34,845 bases of DNA from an uncultured Bacilli bacterium (GCA_947632275.1 CANROR010000003.1:1-34845); one strand, 5' to 3'; numbered from the stretch's first letter, positions 8,314-15,515 are shown. A program made the numbers and translations. The notes: a model not told the origin generated them from the sequence alone.

Positions 8314-8337
8314 ATAAATTATGCAAAAATTAAGGAT

Positions 8338-9363
8338 TTAAGATTTATTTTTTCGTTTAATTTTTAGAGATAAGAAAATTAAGATTAAAACTAATAAAAT
8401 AAAAAGAGCATAGATGAAGGTATTATAAATAATCATAATTAAATTAAAGTGATTTTCGACAAATAAGGTGGTAAATAATGCAATAATAATTAGCCAAAGG
8501 GAAGGGTAAAAATTATTGCCTTTACTTAAATTTTTTAAGCGATTCATAACTAAAGACATACTGATAAATAAGTCTCCTAACCAAATAAAGGCTAAAATAT
8601 TTTCCACATTTTCAAAAAAACGAAAGAATTCGATTTTGCGAAGAATGGCATATTCGGGATAACTAAACATGCGAACTAGGGTATCTCCTAAAACGGAAGT
8701 GATATTAACAATCACAAAAATGGTCGTGATAGTGCCAATTAAATAATTGCCGAGAGCTTCTTTAAAAGAAATTTTTTCATCGATAAGTAAAAGAAAAGGG
8801 GTAATTGATAAAGTAGCATAAAATAAAGCTCCTAAGATAATTTTGCCAAACGAAGTCGTATAAATAGGTAAAAAGAAACTTAGTTCCGCGGCATCAGTTA
8901 AAAGCAAAATTTTGATAATAGTTACAATTAAACAAAGGGGAAAAATTATTTGGGCTACGCGGCCCACGCATTTTAACCCTTTACTTGTAATATAGATAAG
9001 TAATAAAACAATCGGTGCACAAATTAAAAAGGATGGAGTATGGGATAAATAATAAGCCGAAACCAGTGTCGATAAAAATAAAATATTAACTAAAAGCATT
9101 AAAGTATAAAGGAAAAAGAAAAGCATTTTTAAGAAAATATTGCTAAAAGTTTTCTGTTGGCAAAAATTATTTAAATTGCTCGGCATTTTATTCGAACAAT
9201 AATTAATAATATAAAGAAATATAATACCTAAAAGAACTCCTAAAAGGGCACTTATCCATGCATCTTTGCCACATAAAGCAAAAATATTAGACATTCCCCC
9301 ACCTAAAAATAAGGCTCTTGTTAAGAAAAAACTGACTGATCGATTTTGATTTTTAGTTAGCAT
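8338..9363 (-). CDS. gerAB: GerAB-type spore germination permease subunit
   Basis: Integral membrane B-subunit of a GerA-family germinant receptor, related to amino-acid/polyamine/organocation transporters and thought to bind the germinant in the spore inner membrane. The 341-aa product is hydrophobic throughout, with about ten predicted helices, opening MLTKNQNRSVSFFL and LFLGGGMSNIFAL. A longer reading from 9411 exists, but the ATG at 9363 has AGGTGG just upstream and gives the family-typical N terminus; it overlaps the gerAC stop by 11 nt. It is third in the operon, so the order is A-C-B as in Bacillus gerK rather than A-B-C. It ends in a basic tail (LKIKRKNKS). The ligand cannot be read from sequence. 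Confidence 0.88.
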   Translation of the reverse strand: MLTKNQNRSVSFFLTRALFLGGGMSNIFALCGKDAWISALLGVLLGIIFLYIINYCSNKMPSNLNNFCQQKTFSNIFLKMLFFFLYTLMLLVNILFLSTLVSAYYLSHTPSFLICAPIVLLLIYITSKGLKCVGRVAQIIFPLCLIVTIIKILLLTDAAELSFFLPIYTTSFGKIILGALFYATLSITPFLLLIDEKISFKEALGNYLIGTITTIFVIVNITSVLGDTLVRMFSYPEYAILRKIEFFRFFENVENILAFIWLGDLFISMSLVMNRLKNLSKGNNFYPSLWLIIIALFTTLFVENHFNLIMIIYNTFIYALFILLVLILIFLSLKIKRKNKS

Positions 9364-10423
9364 CTTCCACCTCATAAATGATTCCTTTTTTATTGATATT
9401 AAATTGGACATCGCTATTAATTTTTAGACTTTGCCAAAGTTTTTTATTTTTATCGCGGGTATGAATGTAATAATTTTCGCCTAAATGCAAGATATCACTT
9501 TTGGTCGATTGTAATTTTTGAATAAACTCCGTAATTTGATTATTTAAAACATAGTAAAAAGTATCTTCAATTTTCCTTAAGGTAGCACTATCCTTTAAAT
9601 TAAAATTAGGTTGATTTTCTAAGACTTCCGCTTTTACTTTGCCACTTACTTTAATTTCGTGATTATCGACCGTTATTTTAATATCGGAAGCCATAATTGA
9701 ATTAGCAAAAAGTTTGCCATCGTAATCATAATTAATTAAAAAATTGTTGGTTTCATTATTAATTAAATTAAGTAAAGCCGTATCTTCTTTGGGAAGTTTG
9801 GCGACCATTTTATAACCGGAAAAGATAGCAAGGTCTTGTACCTTTATTTTATCTTTATTAATATCAATAATAGATATCGCGGCATCTTGGCCAAAAGATA
9901 AAATTTCTTGGGCCATATTAATATACTTTTTTTTAAGAATAAAACTGCCACTGTATTTGTCGGCATCAATAGCATTATTGATACTGCTACTAACGACGGC
10001 TAAAGATTCACTAGTTTTGGCGAGTAACTCTTTCGGATTTTCATTAATAATGACATTTAAAGTTTCCCGAATATTTTCGTTTCGCAGTAGATAATCTAAA
10101 ATATCTTCCATATGGTTTTGGGCCACTTCTTCACTTAAAACTAAAAGGTCGGCATGGGAATAGTAGCCGCGTTTTGGAATAGCATCGCTCGTAAGTTCTA
10201 AAGCCACGGGAAAACTTTTATTTTTCTCGGTTATCGTATAAGATTTGGTATTGGCTGCTTCTTTATCGACATTATTACTAATAACCTCATAAGTTATGAC
10301 ATATTCCTCGTCTTGATAATCAATGCCGATACCAATCACAATAGCTCGATCATTTAGTTCATAATAATCGTAACAACCGCCTAAAGTTAAAAGAAAAAAC
10401 ATTAAAATAATTATTTTTTTCAT
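9353..10423 (-). CDS. gerAC: Ger(x)C-family germination lipoprotein
   Basis: C-subunit of the germinant receptor, a lipoprotein on the outer face of the spore inner membrane. The N terminus MKKIIILMFFLLTLGGC is a lipoprotein signal peptide; the lipobox cysteine is residue 17 (LGGC), followed by YDYYELNDRAIVIGIGID, the usual start of the Ger(x)C family (W/Y-ELN.R.iV.giGID). Length is 356 aa. The start overlaps the gerAA stop (ATGA) and has AAGGAG upstream. All three receptor subunits are needed together, and the coupled starts would keep their synthesis in step. Confidence 0.9.
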   Translation of the reverse strand: MKKIIILMFFLLTLGGCYDYYELNDRAIVIGIGIDYQDEEYVITYEVISNNVDKEAANTKSYTITEKNKSFPVALELTSDAIPKRGYYSHADLLVLSEEVAQNHMEDILDYLLRNENIRETLNVIINENPKELLAKTSESLAVVSSSINNAIDADKYSGSFILKKKYINMAQEILSFGQDAAISIIDINKDKIKVQDLAIFSGYKMVAKLPKEDTALLNLINNETNNFLINYDYDGKLFANSIMASDIKITVDNHEIKVSGKVKAEVLENQPNFNLKDSATLRKIEDTFYYVLNNQITEFIQKLQSTKSDILHLGENYYIHTRDKNKKLWQSLKINSDVQFNINKKGIIYEVEDAN

Positions 10424-11850
10424 TGGTTTTCTCCTTGTTTAATGATATTTTTACGCGTTAAAGCTTTACTACGCTTCCGGTCTTTCGTAATCGGACTTTT
10501 AATAACCGTATTTTGAAAATATTCTTTATCAAAAGGGGCAATCGGTAAAAAGTAAGGTTTCGAAAATGTGTCGATACTACAAATATAAATAAGAAAATAA
10601 ATAAAGGCTAGGAATAAACCATAAAGGCCAAAGATGGCCGAAGCAAATAGAAAAATATAAGTAAAGAGCCGCATCGCATTACTAATTTCTAAATCTGTGA
10701 AGGTTAGGGAAGCAATAAAAGTAATGGCAACTACAATAATGATAATCGGAGAAACTAAGCCAGCTTCAACCGATGCTTGGCCTAAAATGATAGCACCAAG
10801 AATAGAAATGGAAGAACCAAAGGAAGAAGGAAAACGGAGATCACTTTCTTTTAAAATATCGCAAACAATTAACATTAAAATGGTTTCGACAATCAAAGGA
10901 AAAGGGACACCTTCGCGTTGAATGGCAAAATTAATGAGTAAATCCATGGGAATAGATTCAGGATTATAACAGAGGAGGGCATTAAAAAAAGCCGGCGTAA
11001 TAATGCCAATGAAAAAGATAATTAAACGTAAAATTTTTAAAAAATTAATATTGTTGCTTTTGGTATAATTGTCGGAAATCGGATTTAAAAAATCAATAAA
11101 AAAGGCCGGAATGATTAAAACAAAAGGGGAAGTATCAATAACTAAAACAATTTTGCCACGCAAAAGTTCAATTACGGCATCATCCGGCCGTTCACTATAT
11201 TTAATTGTTGGGAAAACGGTTTTGTTTTCATTATCGAGTAAAAACGAAATTGAAGAAGAATCGACAATGCCATCAATGTCTATTTGCTCTAATTTTTTTA
11301 AGACTTTTTGGACTAATTTTTCTTCGGTAACGTCATCAATATATAAAACCCCGACCGCCGTATTCGTTAAGCGCCCCACGAAACGATTTTCAATTTTTAA
11401 ATGACTGGATTTAATTCGTCTTTTAATTAAACCAATATTTGTTTGATAATTTTCGGTAAAAGCATCCTTGGGACCATTGATGGCCGTTTGGACTTCATTC
11501 GGGGCAATACTTCTTGTTAGTTCGGCTTTGGTTTCAATGGCTAAAATTAAATTATCTAAAATTACACAAGTAAAACCATTAGTTAAATAATATTCAATTT
11601 CATCTAATTTTTTAACTGTTTTTTGATTGGGGCCAGCTAAAAAGTTATTTAAATTATTTTTTCTTAAATATTGTTGATTTTCTTTGTTAGTTAAAGGTTT
11701 TAAAATATAATCGTTTACTTGAGCACTACTACATAAGGTTTCAATAAAAACAACATAAATAGTTTTAAAAAGATTAAGTTTTATTTCTTTAATATCTAAA
11801 TCGGGAGTTTGACTAAATTCTTTTTTTATTCGCGTAATTATTTTGTTCAT
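10420..11850 (-). CDS. gerAA: GerA-family germinant receptor A-subunit
   Basis: A-subunit of the receptor that senses nutrients and triggers germination. The 476-aa protein has a large soluble N-terminal half with the family hallmarks GPKDAFTENYQTNIGLIKRR, VGVLYIDDV and YSERPDDAV, then PFVLIIPAFF and about five membrane helices (roughly 275-430), and a polar C-terminal tail. Reading could begin at 11901, but the ATG at 11850 has GGTGAGG a few bases upstream and gives the standard length; the longer version would overlap the opposite promoter. It is first in the operon gerAA-gerAC-gerAB. Expression in the forespore under sigma-G is expected from the family; no confident sigma-G promoter could be identified. 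Confidence 0.92.
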   Translation of the reverse strand: MNKIITRIKKEFSQTPDLDIKEIKLNLFKTIYVVFIETLCSSAQVNDYILKPLTNKENQQYLRKNNLNNFLAGPNQKTVKKLDEIEYYLTNGFTCVILDNLILAIETKAELTRSIAPNEVQTAINGPKDAFTENYQTNIGLIKRRIKSSHLKIENRFVGRLTNTAVGVLYIDDVTEEKLVQKVLKKLEQIDIDGIVDSSSISFLLDNENKTVFPTIKYSERPDDAVIELLRGKIVLVIDTSPFVLIIPAFFIDFLNPISDNYTKSNNINFLKILRLIIFFIGIITPAFFNALLCYNPESIPMDLLINFAIQREGVPFPLIVETILMLIVCDILKESDLRFPSSFGSSISILGAIILGQASVEAGLVSPIIIIVVAITFIASLTFTDLEISNAMRLFTYIFLFASAIFGLYGLFLAFIYFLIYICSIDTFSKPYFLPIAPFDKEYFQNTVIKSPITKDRKRSKALTRKNIIKQGENQ

Positions 11851-11895
11851 ATCCTCACCATTAGTATTATTACCAATATTTGGTAGGTTATGTAT

Positions 11896-11924
11896 TTGCA
11901 TTTGGTTTTTATTGATGTTATACT
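11896..11924 (+). promoter_or_regulatory. Promoter of the GT26 glycosyltransferase gene
   Basis: TTGCAT (11896-11901), 17 nt, then TATACT (11919-11924) with an extended-10 TGT. It lies in the divergent spacer shared with the ger operon. Confidence 0.7.
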
Positions 11925-11953
11925 TTAAACAAGTTTAGTATTTGGGGTGAAAA

Positions 11954-12673
11954 ATGAAAAAATATTTTGCAAAATTATTTAAAAACAGTAAAGCTGATTT
12001 TTATAAGTTAGTAACTAAGACAATAGATAAAGAAGAAAAAATGTTTATTATTACGGCCAATCCGGAAACTTTTAGTTGGGGAAGTAAAGATGAAGTGGTC
12101 GATAAAATGCTTTTAGATAATAAAACAACCATTATTCCCGATGGCATAAGTATTGTTCGGGCGGCCAAAATGTTGGACTTTCCTATTAAAGAAAGAATCA
12201 CGGGTGTTGATTTAGCTATTTTTCTTTTAGAATATGCAAATAAAAAAGGATTAAAGGTAGCATTTTTAGGTGCCACTAGCGAAGTTCAAAAATTATTAAA
12301 AGCAAAAATAGCTTTAGATTATCCTCACATAAAGATTGTAGCCAGTGGCGATGGCTATAAAACGGACCGCGATAAATTTATGAACGATTTAAAGAAAAAA
12401 GATGTTGATATTGTTTTTGTAGCCTTAGGGATTCCAGTGCAAGAAAAATTAATTTATGAATATTATTCCCAATTTAAAAAAGGCATCTTTGTTGGGGTCG
12501 GTGGTTCTTTAGATGTAATAAGTGGCTCTAAAAAAAGAGCACCCAAATTATTTATCAAATTACATGCCGAATGGTTATATCGTTTAATTAAAGAACCGAA
12601 AAGAATAGGGCGCTTTTATCAAAATAATATTAAATTTATGTTTAAAATAATGAAAATGAAAAAAAATAAATAA
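11954..12673 (+). CDS. WecG/TagA/CpsF-family (GT26) glycosyltransferase
   Basis: Cytoplasmic, membrane-associated glycosyltransferase. In TagA the reaction adds N-acetylmannosamine to undecaprenyl-PP-GlcNAc, the linkage-unit step of wall teichoic acid; other members make different lipid-linked polymers. The 239-aa protein shows the family core: TANPETF, then IPDGISIVRAA with the catalytic-region aspartate, ITGVDL, VAFLGAT, GDGY, VALGIPVQEKLI, VGVGGSLDVISG, and HAEWLYRLIKEPKRIGR near the C terminus. GGGGTGA precedes the ATG. It stands alone with its own promoter and terminator. The ABC exporter and glycosyltransferases 9 kb downstream may build on its product, but the exact sugar is not readable here. 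Confidence 0.88.
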   Translation: MKKYFAKLFKNSKADFYKLVTKTIDKEEKMFIITANPETFSWGSKDEVVDKMLLDNKTTIIPDGISIVRAAKMLDFPIKERITGVDLAIFLLEYANKKGLKVAFLGATSEVQKLLKAKIALDYPHIKIVASGDGYKTDRDKFMNDLKKKDVDIVFVALGIPVQEKLIYEYYSQFKKGIFVGVGGSLDVISGSKKRAPKLFIKLHAEWLYRLIKEPKRIGRFYQNNIKFMFKIMKMKKNK

Positions 12674-12707
12674 AGTAAATTTAATATAATACTTTATTTA
12701 TTTTTTT
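12665..12707. terminator. Shared bidirectional terminator of the GT26 gene and the YafQ toxin
   Basis: AATAAATAAAGT (12665-12676) pairs with ACTTTATTTATT (12691-12702), 12 bp, flanked by an A-run on the left and T-run on the right, so it works on both strands. The two convergent genes' stop codons (12671-12673 and 12698-12700) each lie in one arm. Confidence 0.75.
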
Positions 12708-12991
12708 AAAATGTTGGAATGACTACCTGTACTAATTAATAATAAAATCAAATTAGCGTCATTATATTTGTATATTAAAACCCAGTCTGGTTCAATATGA
12801 CAATCTCTACAATTTTTAAATTTTTTATTGTTGTACAATGCATGATCTTTAAATTTAGAATCTAAAGGCTTTTTTTGTGAAAGAATATCTACTATATATA
12901 ATAATTTATCTATGTCTTTACCTTGCTTGATGACTTTTTTTAGAGCTTGTTTAAAATTTTTAGAATATTTTATACGATATTTAATCGTCAT
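12698..12991 (-). CDS. yafQ: YafQ-family mRNA interferase toxin
   Basis: RelE-superfamily toxin of 97 aa that would cleave mRNA on the ribosome when its antitoxin is lost. The conserved YafQ stretch NCRDCHIEPDWVLIYKY is present, with histidine and aspartate at positions known to be catalytic in E. coli YafQ, and the C-terminal GSHSNIL supplies the last catalytic histidine. It looks fully active. The start overlaps the antitoxin 3' end by 11 nt, so the pair is translationally coupled. The stop lies in a terminator shared with the convergent GT26 gene. Confidence 0.9.
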   Translation of the reverse strand: MTIKYRIKYSKNFKQALKKVIKQGKDIDKLLYIVDILSQKKPLDSKFKDHALYNNKKFKNCRDCHIEPDWVLIYKYNDANLILLLISTGSHSNILKK

Positions 12992-13289
12992 TTAATAAAG
13001 CCTTTTTTAAATCATTTACATTATCGTAGCTCTTATACTCATCTAAATGTTTTTCCATATAAGCAAGTTCTTTTGCTGAATCTTCAAGTTCTTTTTCGGT
13101 AAAATATTTAAGTAAATCATCATCTTTAGGTAATGCAACATCAAAAGGAATTCCACCATGCATTATTACTTGTTTAATTGTCATGTTTATTAAGCCACTC
13201 ATACTAACACCTAATTTTTGTAATATGGCTGTAACTTTTTCTTTATCCTTTGTGTCCATTTGAACACTTATAGTGGTGGTTAATGCCAT
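12981..13289 (-). CDS. RelB/DinJ-family antitoxin of the YafQ pair
   Basis: Antitoxin of 102 aa. Its N-terminal ribbon-helix-helix (MALTTTISVQMD and LGVSMSGLINMTIKQV) binds DNA and represses the operon. The acidic C-terminal part (DDDLLKYFTEKELEDSAKEL and onward to KSYDNVNDLKKALL) would wrap the toxin. A longer frame starts at 13343, but that codon lies in the -35 box; the ATG at 13289 with AAGTGAG upstream is the likely start. It is first in the operon, before the toxin, the usual order for dinJ-yafQ. Confidence 0.88.
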   Translation of the reverse strand: MALTTTISVQMDTKDKEKVTAILQKLGVSMSGLINMTIKQVIMHGGIPFDVALPKDDDLLKYFTEKELEDSAKELAYMEKHLDEYKSYDNVNDLKKALLNDD

Positions 13290-13314
13290 AAAATTCATCT
13301 CACTTTCTTTAAAA

Positions 13315-13343
13315 AGAATACCATTTATTATATATTTTGTCAA
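13315..13343 (-). promoter_or_regulatory. Promoter of the dinJ-yafQ operon
   Basis: On the minus strand TTGACA (13343-13338), a 17-nt spacer, and TATTCT (13320-13315) with an extended-10 TGG. The AT-rich stretch just upstream (13352-13379) begins ACATA and ends TATGT as an imperfect dyad that could be an operator. Confidence 0.75.
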
Positions 13344-13400
13344 TAATAATTACATAATTCTTATATAATTATTATATGTATTTACCTTAAAATTATGCAT

Positions 13401-13435
13401 AAAAAATTCTTATTTTGGGATAAATTTAAGAATTT
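13401..13435 (-). terminator. Terminator of the solitary antitoxin gene
   Basis: AAATTCTTA (13404-13412) pairs with TAAGAATTT (13427-13435). On the minus strand the hairpin is followed by TTTTTT (plus-strand A-run 13401-13406). Confidence 0.65.
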
Positions 13436-13444
13436 AAATATAAG

Positions 13445-13732
13445 TTATTTTAATAAATCTTCAAAAAGTTTATCTACACTGTTATATCCTTTATATTTTC
13501 CCGGATGTTTTTTAATTTTTTCCGCTTCTTTTAAAGCACTTAGTAGCTTTTTACTAGGTTTATTTTCATGAATTTCAAAAGGTATTGCTTGTTCTTTAAT
13601 ACTTTGAGTTAAAAATACATTTATAGCAGTATTCATACTAAGTCCAAGTCTTTGGAAAAGATTTTCTGCTTCTTTTTTTAAATTACTATCAATTTTAAGA
13701 CTTAGATTAGTTGTTTTTGGCATATTTTCCAT
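13445..13732 (-). CDS. Solitary RelB/DinJ-like antitoxin
   Basis: A 95-aa ribbon-helix-helix protein (TTNLSLKIDSNLKKEAENLF, then LGLSMNTAINVFLTQSI) with a C-terminal half like other DinJ antitoxins. The ending YKGYNSVDKLFEDLL parallels YKSYDNVNDLKKALL of the neighbouring antitoxin, so the two are related. No toxin follows: a terminator lies directly behind its stop and the next 100 bp holds only the other operon's promoter. It has a perfect consensus promoter and a GTGAG ribosome site, so it is probably expressed. It may be the survivor of a lost pair, an anti-addiction module, or a regulator acting on the neighbouring operon; these are inferences. Confidence 0.82.
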   Translation of the reverse strand: MENMPKTTNLSLKIDSNLKKEAENLFQRLGLSMNTAINVFLTQSIKEQAIPFEIHENKPSKKLLSALKEAEKIKKHPGKYKGYNSVDKLFEDLLK

Positions 13733-13755
13733 ATATTTCTCACTTTCTTGTTTAA

Positions 13756-13784
13756 ATTATAAAAAGTGCTTGAATTATTGTCAA
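13756..13784 (-). promoter_or_regulatory. Consensus promoter of the solitary antitoxin
   Basis: On the minus strand TTGACA (13784-13779), 17 nt, TATAAT (13761-13756): a perfect match to the housekeeping consensus. Confidence 0.85.
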
Positions 13785-13806
13785 CAGATTTATGACAAAA
13801 ATAAAT

Positions 13807-13841
13807 AAAAATTCCTAATTTCGACAAATTTAGGAATTTTT
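13807..13841. terminator. Bidirectional hairpin between the antitoxin and spoIIGA
   Basis: AAAATTCCTAA (13807-13817) and TTAGGAATTTT (about 13830-13840) form an 11-bp stem with A/T runs on both sides. Its loop contains the Spo0A-box sequence TTCGACA, so it may be an operator region as much as a terminator. Confidence 0.5.
13820..13826. promoter_or_regulatory. Consensus Spo0A box upstream of spoIIGA
   Basis: TTCGACA is the reverse complement of TGTCGAA, matching the 0A-box consensus TGNCGAA at every position. It ends 43 nt before the GTG start of spoIIGA. A possible TGC-TAAGAT extended -10 at 13845-13853 lies 21 nt after TCGACA, close to the unusually long spacers of Spo0A-driven Bacillus promoters. 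The same heptamer also occurs by chance inside several coding regions here. Confidence 0.5.
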
Positions 13842-13869
13842 ATTTGCTAAGATAATCAGGGTGATAAAA

Positions 13870-14658
13870 GTGACTATATATCTTGATGTCGTTTTTTTCT
13901 TAAATTTATGTTATGATTTTTTGCTTTTAATAACTGTGGATATGACTTTAAAAAGAAAGGTTTTATTGCGAAGAATAATTTTGGCTAGTTTAATTGGGGC
14001 CTTATCTCTGGTACTTTTGTTTATTCCCTTGAATCAATATCTTTTATTTTTCTTTAAGATTCTCGTAAGTATAATTATGGTTCTAGTGGCATATGGTTAT
14101 AAAGATATAAAATATACCTTTAATAATTTATTTTATCTTTATATGTGTAGTGTCATTCTAGGAGGTTTTTTATATCTACTTAATAATGAATTTAGTTTAC
14201 ATCAATATGGTTTGGTTTTTGTTAATGATGGTTTAAGTATTAATTATTTAGTTTTATTAATTTTAGCGCCTTTAATATTGGGAGCCTATATTTATCAAAA
14301 TAAAAAAATTAAGAAAATTTATAATTATATTTATGAAGTTAAAATTGTATTAAAAGATCAAAAAGAAGTAAAATGTCAGGGTTTTTTAGACTCGGGAAAT
14401 AAATTAAAAGATCCGATCACGAATAAATATATTATTTTGGTCGAACAAGAAAAGCTAAAAGAAATAAAGGCTAATCCGATTTATGTGCCGTATAAAGCTT
14501 TAAATAAAGAAGGATTACTCGAATGTTTTAAAATTAATTATTTAGAAATTGAGAATCAAAAATTTACGAATTATTTAGTGGGTATCTCGACTACCAAATT
14601 TAATATTGATGGAGTGAGTTGCTTACTTAATAATAAATTATTGGAGGATCTATGTTAA
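13870..14658 (+). CDS. spoIIGA: SpoIIGA, pro-sigma-E processing aspartic protease
   Basis: Membrane protease that cuts pro-sigma-E in the mother cell after a signal from the forespore (SpoIIR). The N-terminal half has about five helices, beginning TIYLDVVFFLNL as in other SpoIIGA. The C-terminal half is an aspartic-protease domain with the catalytic motif GFLDSGNKLKDP (the DSG aspartate) and the family ending GVSCLLNNKLL. Length about 262 aa, a little shorter than Bacillus (about 309). The GTG at 13870 has GGGTGA six bases upstream and matches the family N terminus; an in-frame GTG at 13861 lacks a ribosome site. The stop overlaps the sigE start, and the pair is the conserved spoIIG operon. 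Confidence 0.92.
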   Translation: MTIYLDVVFFLNLCYDFLLLITVDMTLKRKVLLRRIILASLIGALSLVLLFIPLNQYLLFFFKILVSIIMVLVAYGYKDIKYTFNNLFYLYMCSVILGGFLYLLNNEFSLHQYGLVFVNDGLSINYLVLLILAPLILGAYIYQNKKIKKIYNYIYEVKIVLKDQKEVKCQGFLDSGNKLKDPITNKYIILVEQEKLKEIKANPIYVPYKALNKEGLLECFKINYLEIENQKFTNYLVGISTTKFNIDGVSCLLNNKLLEDLC

Positions 14659-15332
14659 AAAAATTACTTTTATACTTAAAAGGGAAGTATGCGGAAGTTT
14701 TCTTTGTCGGGGCGACGGATAAATTGCCACCACCTTTATCGAAAGAAAAGGAACTAGCTTATTTAATTAAAGCCCAACAAGGCGATATCGAAGCCCGAAA
14801 TATTTTAATTGAACATAATTTAAGATTGGTTGTATTCTTAGCTAAAAAGTATGAAAATACAACTTATGATATCGAAGACTTAGTTTCCATTGGTTCGATT
14901 GGTTTAATTAAAGGCATAAATACTTATAAAATAGATAAAAATATTAAACTTGCCACTTATGCTTCTCGTTGTATCAGTAATGAAATCTTAATGTTTTTAA
15001 GAAAAAATAAACGTAGAAAAACGGAAGTTTCTTTAGAAGAAACTTTAAATTATGATGCCGATGGCAACGAACTTCATTTAGAAGATATTTTAGGAACGGA
15101 TACAGAACTTGTTCCCAATATGTATGAAGAAGTGGTCGATAAAGAATATTTAGCCAAAGAAATATCTTCGTTAAATAAACGAGATAAACAAATAATGATG
15201 TTACGATATGGCTTAAATAATGGTAAAGAGTATACGCAGAAAGAAGTAGCCGAAATGTTAGGCATTTCGCAAAGTTATATTTCGCGGATTGAAAAGAAAG
15301 TAATCAAAAAATTAAAACAATTAATGCAATAG
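14652..15332 (+). CDS. sigE: Sporulation mother-cell sigma factor E (pro-form)
   Basis: First mother-cell sigma factor of sporulation, made as an inactive membrane-bound precursor. The 226-aa product matches SigE throughout: LPPPLSKEKE, NLRLVVFLAKKYENT, DIEDLVSIGSIGLIKGINTY (region 2), KLATYASRCISNEILM, and region 4 with the helix-turn-helix EVAEMLGISQSYISRIEKK. The pro-region before FFVGATDKLPPPL is only about 16 residues (MLKKLLLYLKGKYAEV), about ten fewer than in Bacillus subtilis. An in-frame TAA at 14634-14636 excludes a longer start. GGAGG lies before the ATG. In Bacillus sigG follows; here an ATPase cassette does. Confidence 0.95.
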   Translation: MLKKLLLYLKGKYAEVFFVGATDKLPPPLSKEKELAYLIKAQQGDIEARNILIEHNLRLVVFLAKKYENTTYDIEDLVSIGSIGLIKGINTYKIDKNIKLATYASRCISNEILMFLRKNKRRKTEVSLEETLNYDADGNELHLEDILGTDTELVPNMYEEVVDKEYLAKEISSLNKRDKQIMMLRYGLNNGKEYTQKEVAEMLGISQSYISRIEKKVIKKLKQLMQ

Positions 15333-15334
15333 TT

Positions 15335-15387
15335 ATCGTAATAAATTGGCAAAATATTGAAAAAATTACGCCATGGCGTAATTTTTT
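15335..15387 (+). repeat. 53-bp direct repeat, copy 1 (sigE terminator region)
   Basis: Begins ATCGTAATAAATTGGC three bases after the sigE stop and ends with the terminator. Copy 2 lies at 16793-16845, with 50 of 53 bases identical; two of the three differences fall in the hairpin loop region. Confidence 0.9.
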
Positions 15388-15388
15388 T
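15360..15388 (+). terminator. sigE terminator
   Basis: AAAAAATTACGCC followed by ATGGCGTAATTTTTT forms a perfect inverted repeat (15360-15387) of at least 12 bp around a small CATG loop, ending in a T-run. Confidence 0.85.
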
Positions 15389-15397
15389 ATTTTATTT

Positions 15398-15461
15398 GGT
15401 ACAAATCATAAAACAAAAACGGTACAAATCATAAAGTAAAAATGGTACAAAATATAAAATG
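15398..15461 (+). repeat. Tandem 23-bp repeats upstream of the ATPase gene
   Basis: Units start GGTACAAATCATAAA at 15398 and 15421, and GGTACAAAATATAAA at 15444: two full 23-bp units and a partial third. They end 4 nt before the -35 of the ATPase promoter. Even 23-nt spacing (about two helical turns) suits binding of a protein on one DNA face. Confidence 0.85.
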
Positions 15462-15465
15462 ATTA

Positions 15466-15494
15466 TTTACATTATTATAAAATTACGTTATAAT
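15466..15494 (+). promoter_or_regulatory. Promoter of the AAA ATPase gene
   Basis: TTTACA (15466-15471), 17 nt, TATAAT (15489-15494). GGAGGA at 15501 is the ribosome site. Confidence 0.8.
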
Positions 15495-15515
15495 TAAATT
15501 GGAGGAAAATTAAGT

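Noticed and set aside
8452-8462. Second Spo0A box (TTCGACA) near 8456
   Set aside because: Lies inside the gerAB coding region; TGTCGAA arises readily from the common codons GTC GAA, as also in rlmN, prkC and the ABC ATPase gene.
11860-11940. Sigma-G promoter for the ger operon
   Set aside because: The best candidate on the minus strand (TCAATA, 17 nt, CATAAC) is a weak match in AT-rich DNA that also holds the opposite promoter.
13861-13869. Upstream GTG as the spoIIGA start
   Set aside because: No ribosome site before it; the GTG at 13870 has GGGTGA at good spacing and matches the family N terminus.
15398-15466. Short CRISPR-like array
   Set aside because: The 23-bp units are contiguous with no spacers, fewer than three full copies and no cas genes; better read as tandem operator-like repeats.
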